DNA of 64,000 nucleotides, from positions 24,682 to 88,681 of the forward strand of contig JAFWDU010000005.1 in assembly GCA_017516005.1 (NCBI GenBank), read 5' to 3'. Origin of the DNA: Oscillospiraceae bacterium (GTDB taxonomy: Bacteria; Bacillota; Clostridia; Oscillospirales; Oscillospiraceae). Shown here one piece after another: positions 62,054-64,000 of the stretch. The notes under the pieces are model-generated. The model did no database searches and was not told the origin of the DNA. It was given only the letters and a program-made list of their open reading frames with translations. Positions within the stretch are counted from its first letter, which is position 1. Each line of letters opens with the position of its first letter. A program made the translations under genes and the position numbers.

Positions 62054-62093
62054 TTGACACATTGTACTATGTTGTGTATAGTATGATGTGTCA
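62054..62093 (+). promoter_or_regulatory. Promoter with a 16-bp inverted-repeat PadR operator
   Basis: TTGACA (62054-62059), a 17-bp spacer and TATAGT (62077-62082). The arms 62055-62070 and 62078-62093 (TGACACAT...ATGTGTCA outermost) form an inverted repeat with two mismatches, covering both promoter elements. Confidence 0.85.
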
Positions 62094-62143
62094 GGGGGTA
62101 ATCCGATATTTCCTGTCAATTCCATTCTAAGGAGGGTTATACC

Positions 62144-62464
62144 ATGTTGGATCCGCAGATGAAGCGCGGTGTGTTGGAAATCTGCATCCTTTCCGCGCTG
62201 AGCAGGGGCGATTCCTACGGTTATCAGCTGATCCGGGACCTGGAGGATTATGTGAGTGTCTCTGAGTCCACCCTGTACCCGATTCTCCGGCGGCTGGAGG
62301 CTTCCGGCAGCCTGGAAGTATACAGCGTGGAACATAATTTCCGTCTTCGGAAGATGTACCGTCTGACACCGGCCGGCGCACAGCAGATTGAAGCGTTTCT
62401 GGAAAGCTGGCCGGAACTTCAGAAAATGTATGATTATATCAGGGAGGGATCCGCAAATGCATGA
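62144..62464 (+). CDS. PadR-family transcriptional repressor
   Basis: 106 aa winged-helix regulator: KRGVLEICILSALSRGDSYGYQLIRDL then SESTLYPILRRLEASG, the classic PadR helix and wing. GGAGGG precedes the ATG. It controls the HAAS-DUF4097 gene in the same operon, as commonly found in Firmicutes; the inverted repeat on its own promoter implies autoregulation. Confidence 0.94.
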   Translation: MLDPQMKRGVLEICILSALSRGDSYGYQLIRDLEDYVSVSESTLYPILRRLEASGSLEVYSVEHNFRLRKMYRLTPAGAQQIEAFLESWPELQKMYDYIREGSANA

Positions 62465-62621
62465 ACAGCAGAGCTGGCCGTTTTCAAATGAATGGACTGC
62501 CCCATTTCTCAATGACTGGCGTCTGAAGCACTCTGTGAGATTCCAGTCAGGTATCCGTTTCGAATCTGATGATAAAATGAAGTCATATAACAAGGAGGAA
62601 CAGATCCATGAAAAGATATGA
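62457..62621 (+). CDS. Possible 54-aa small protein between padR and the HAAS gene
   Basis: The ATG at 62457 overlaps the padR stop by 8 bases and has AGGGAGGG upstream. The product is polar with six aromatic residues near the start (SWPFSNEWTAPFLNDWRL) and no membrane segment. Its end overlaps the HAAS start by 14 bases. Either a real coupled small gene or a chance frame; no family recognised. Confidence 0.4.
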   Translation: MHEQQSWPFSNEWTAPFLNDWRLKHSVRFQSGIRFESDDKMKSYNKEEQIHEKI

Positions 62622-63798
62622 GTTTCTGTCAGCACTGCAGCAGGAACTGATCCGCCGCGGCGCTGCAGAATCGTCCGAAATCTGCACCTTTTATGATGAA
62701 ATGCTCAATGACATGATGGAGGGCGGCCTTCTGGAGGAAGACGCGGTTGCACGTCTGGGTTCTCCGTTGGATCTGGCCGAAAAAGTGATGTCAGAAGGCG
62801 TTACCGCAGGCGCTCCGAAAACGGAGTCTTCGCAGGCAAGCGAAGAGCCGAAGCGGAATACAGCCGGCGGATGGAGCAGTATTTTCCGCGACATGATTGA
62901 AGGCCTGATCTCAAACACCCGTGAGAATATTCGATTCAGCACCTCATCTGTTTATCAGTCTTATGAATCCAGACTGGACGCCTCCGGACTTGACGCCATC
63001 GAAATCGATTGGCCGCGCGGCGAAGTTCTTGTTGTTGCCGACGAGCAGGGCTCTGAAATCCGGATGGTGGAAAAACGTCCGGAAGATGCCCAGGCACTGT
63101 CTTTTGAAACGCCCGGAAGAACCCTTCGCATCCGCTGTGCTTCTCCCGGTGTTCATCTGCAGAAGAACAAGGATCTGGAGGTCCACCTCCCGGTTTCCTT
63201 CAGCGATCGTTTTACGCTGCTCTCTCTCCGTACGGTATCCGCAGATGTAGATCTTCATGACTTCCAGGTGCACACGCTCAACCTTTCGACCACTTCCGGG
63301 GATATTACAGCAAGGAATCTCACCGCAGGCAGTTTTTCCGCCGCTGGTGCGTCGTCGGATATGGAATTATCTCTCGATGCACAGGACATGGACCTCAAGA
63401 CAAATTCCGGCGATATTGAATTGCGCTCTGCCGCTGGCGGAAGCGCAGCCATTCGTACGGTTTCCGGTGATATGGATATTGCCGGTACTTACCGCTCTCT
63501 TCATCTGCAGACTGTCAGCGGAGATCTTTCCTTTGTCGGATCCTGCGAAGAGATCAGCGCCGGCTCTGTGTCCGGTGAGGTGGAACTGGATCTTCAGGAC
63601 TGGCCTGTCCAGATCCAGACCTTCACCACCTCCGGAGATGTGGATATTGAGGTTCCATCTGGTCGGGAGTGTGCAGTGCAGTTCCACTCTGTCTCCGGAA
63701 CTCTCCGCACCAGCGGAATCCGGAATCCCATGCCGGGTAACGGCACACCGGAGATTCAGATTCGAACCGTTTCCGGCGATGCACGCGTTCATGACTGA
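62608..63798 (+). CDS. HAAS-DUF4097 protein of the PadR module
   Basis: 396 aa. Residues 1-65 form a HAAS (DUF1700-like) helical domain (RYEFLSALQQELIRR, VARLGSPLDLAEKVM). After a linker, residues about 125-396 make a DUF4097 right-handed beta-solenoid with repeated TVSGD / TTSGD turns. No membrane segment is evident, so it may act in the cytoplasm or bind a membrane partner. AAGGAGGAAC precedes the ATG. The solenoid family is often called adhesin-like, without proven function. Confidence 0.9.
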   Translation: MKRYEFLSALQQELIRRGAAESSEICTFYDEMLNDMMEGGLLEEDAVARLGSPLDLAEKVMSEGVTAGAPKTESSQASEEPKRNTAGGWSSIFRDMIEGLISNTRENIRFSTSSVYQSYESRLDASGLDAIEIDWPRGEVLVVADEQGSEIRMVEKRPEDAQALSFETPGRTLRIRCASPGVHLQKNKDLEVHLPVSFSDRFTLLSLRTVSADVDLHDFQVHTLNLSTTSGDITARNLTAGSFSAAGASSDMELSLDAQDMDLKTNSGDIELRSAAGGSAAIRTVSGDMDIAGTYRSLHLQTVSGDLSFVGSCEEISAGSVSGEVELDLQDWPVQIQTFTTSGDVDIEVPSGRECAVQFHSVSGTLRTSGIRNPMPGNGTPEIQIRTVSGDARVHD

Positions 63799-63865
63799 GG
63801 AGGTTTTCTCTCCCGCCGGCAGTGTCTTTCCGCACCGCCTTTCTGAAAAAAGGCAATTAAAATCA

Positions 63866-63890
63866 AAACCACCGGTTGAACCGGTGGTTT
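63866..63890 (+). terminator. Probable terminator of the PadR-HAAS operon
   Basis: AAACCACCGG pairs with CCGGTGGTTT around TTGAA. It is the first of the hairpins in the block at the window edge; the T-run is short. Confidence 0.55.
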
Positions 63891-63892
63891 GA

Positions 63893-63999
63893 TCAAGCCC
63901 TATAAGGGCTTATTTCCTGTGGTCGCCCCCTTAAGGGGGCACTGAAATGGTTCTGACAACCACACTTTTATTACTGGCAAGCCCCCTACTCGGGGGCTT
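63893..63999. repeat. Run of GC-rich palindromes at the right edge, possible mobile-element end
   Basis: Within about 105 bases there are three more hairpins: AAGCCCT-ATA-AGGGCTT, GCCCCCTTAAGGGGGC (perfect palindrome) and AAGCCCCC-TACTC-GGGGGCTT. Such hairpin runs are seen at ends of some IS200/IS605-like elements and in intergenic repeats. The element, if any, continues beyond the window. A degenerate copy of its left part lies at 6-50. Confidence 0.45.
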
Positions 64000-64000
64000 C

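Overview
The window looks like a chromosomal segment of a Gram-positive Clostridia (Firmicutes) member with mid-range GC, by eye in the fifties. Evidence: a mraZ-to-ftsZ division/cell-wall cluster with a SpoVD-like PASTA transpeptidase, a DNPR-type MurE (meso-diaminopimelate peptidoglycan), YloU/YloV-like neighbours, an AbrB-type regulator with a zinc ribbon, a YtrA-type GntR module and strong GGAGG ribosome binding sites. An affiliation near Christensenellales/Oscillospirales is only a guess.

Layout. 1-6990: gpmI, a YloU-YloV-like pair, a membrane-anchored HtrA protease and an M42 peptidase. 7105-7571: a five-tRNA operon (Val-Asp-Phe-Gly-Cys) behind a perfect consensus promoter. 7764-9701: TrpR-like regulator, methyltransferase and Hsp33. 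9914-22502: the division/cell-wall cluster on the minus strand (mraZ, rsmH, ftsL, spoVD-like, murE, murF, mraY, ftsW, murG, divIB, ftsZ). It lacks murD, murC and ftsA and carries four 10-bp repeats in front of mraZ that look like MraZ boxes. 22922-24401: an ECF sigma factor and a membrane partner. 24658-28295: a heterodimeric ABC exporter with one degenerate ATP site. 28503-31017: a DUF2975 / HTH / DUF4173 membrane operon. 31382-33149: a tiny 2[4Fe-4S] ferredoxin, a TrmN6-like methylase and RsmI. 33590-35502: GntR plus ABC transporter. 35859: nitroreductase. 36547-44016: a five-gene operon of a very large solute-binding lipoprotein, two sugar-type permeases, a long coiled-coil HlyD adaptor and a MacB-like protein, with no ATPase. 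44229-50812: AbrB, argS, a Nudix protein, a small export protein, a DUF1934 protein, murI and a ddl interrupted by an in-frame amber codon. 51046-56830: a second sigma/membrane-partner pair followed by three diverged paralogous membrane proteins, the first also carrying an amber codon. 57083-64000: esterase, a DUF2007-like paralog pair, a decayed transposase, a MATE transporter, a PadR / small ORF / HAAS-DUF4097 module, and a run of GC hairpins at the right edge that resembles a degenerate block at the left edge.

The genes work as a conserved housekeeping core (envelope synthesis, division, translation) into which lineage-specific envelope and transport modules are set, several under local repressors whose putative operators overlap their own promoters. 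The two parts that look least described are the ATPase-less solute-binding/HlyD/MacB-like operon and the sigma-linked paralog array.
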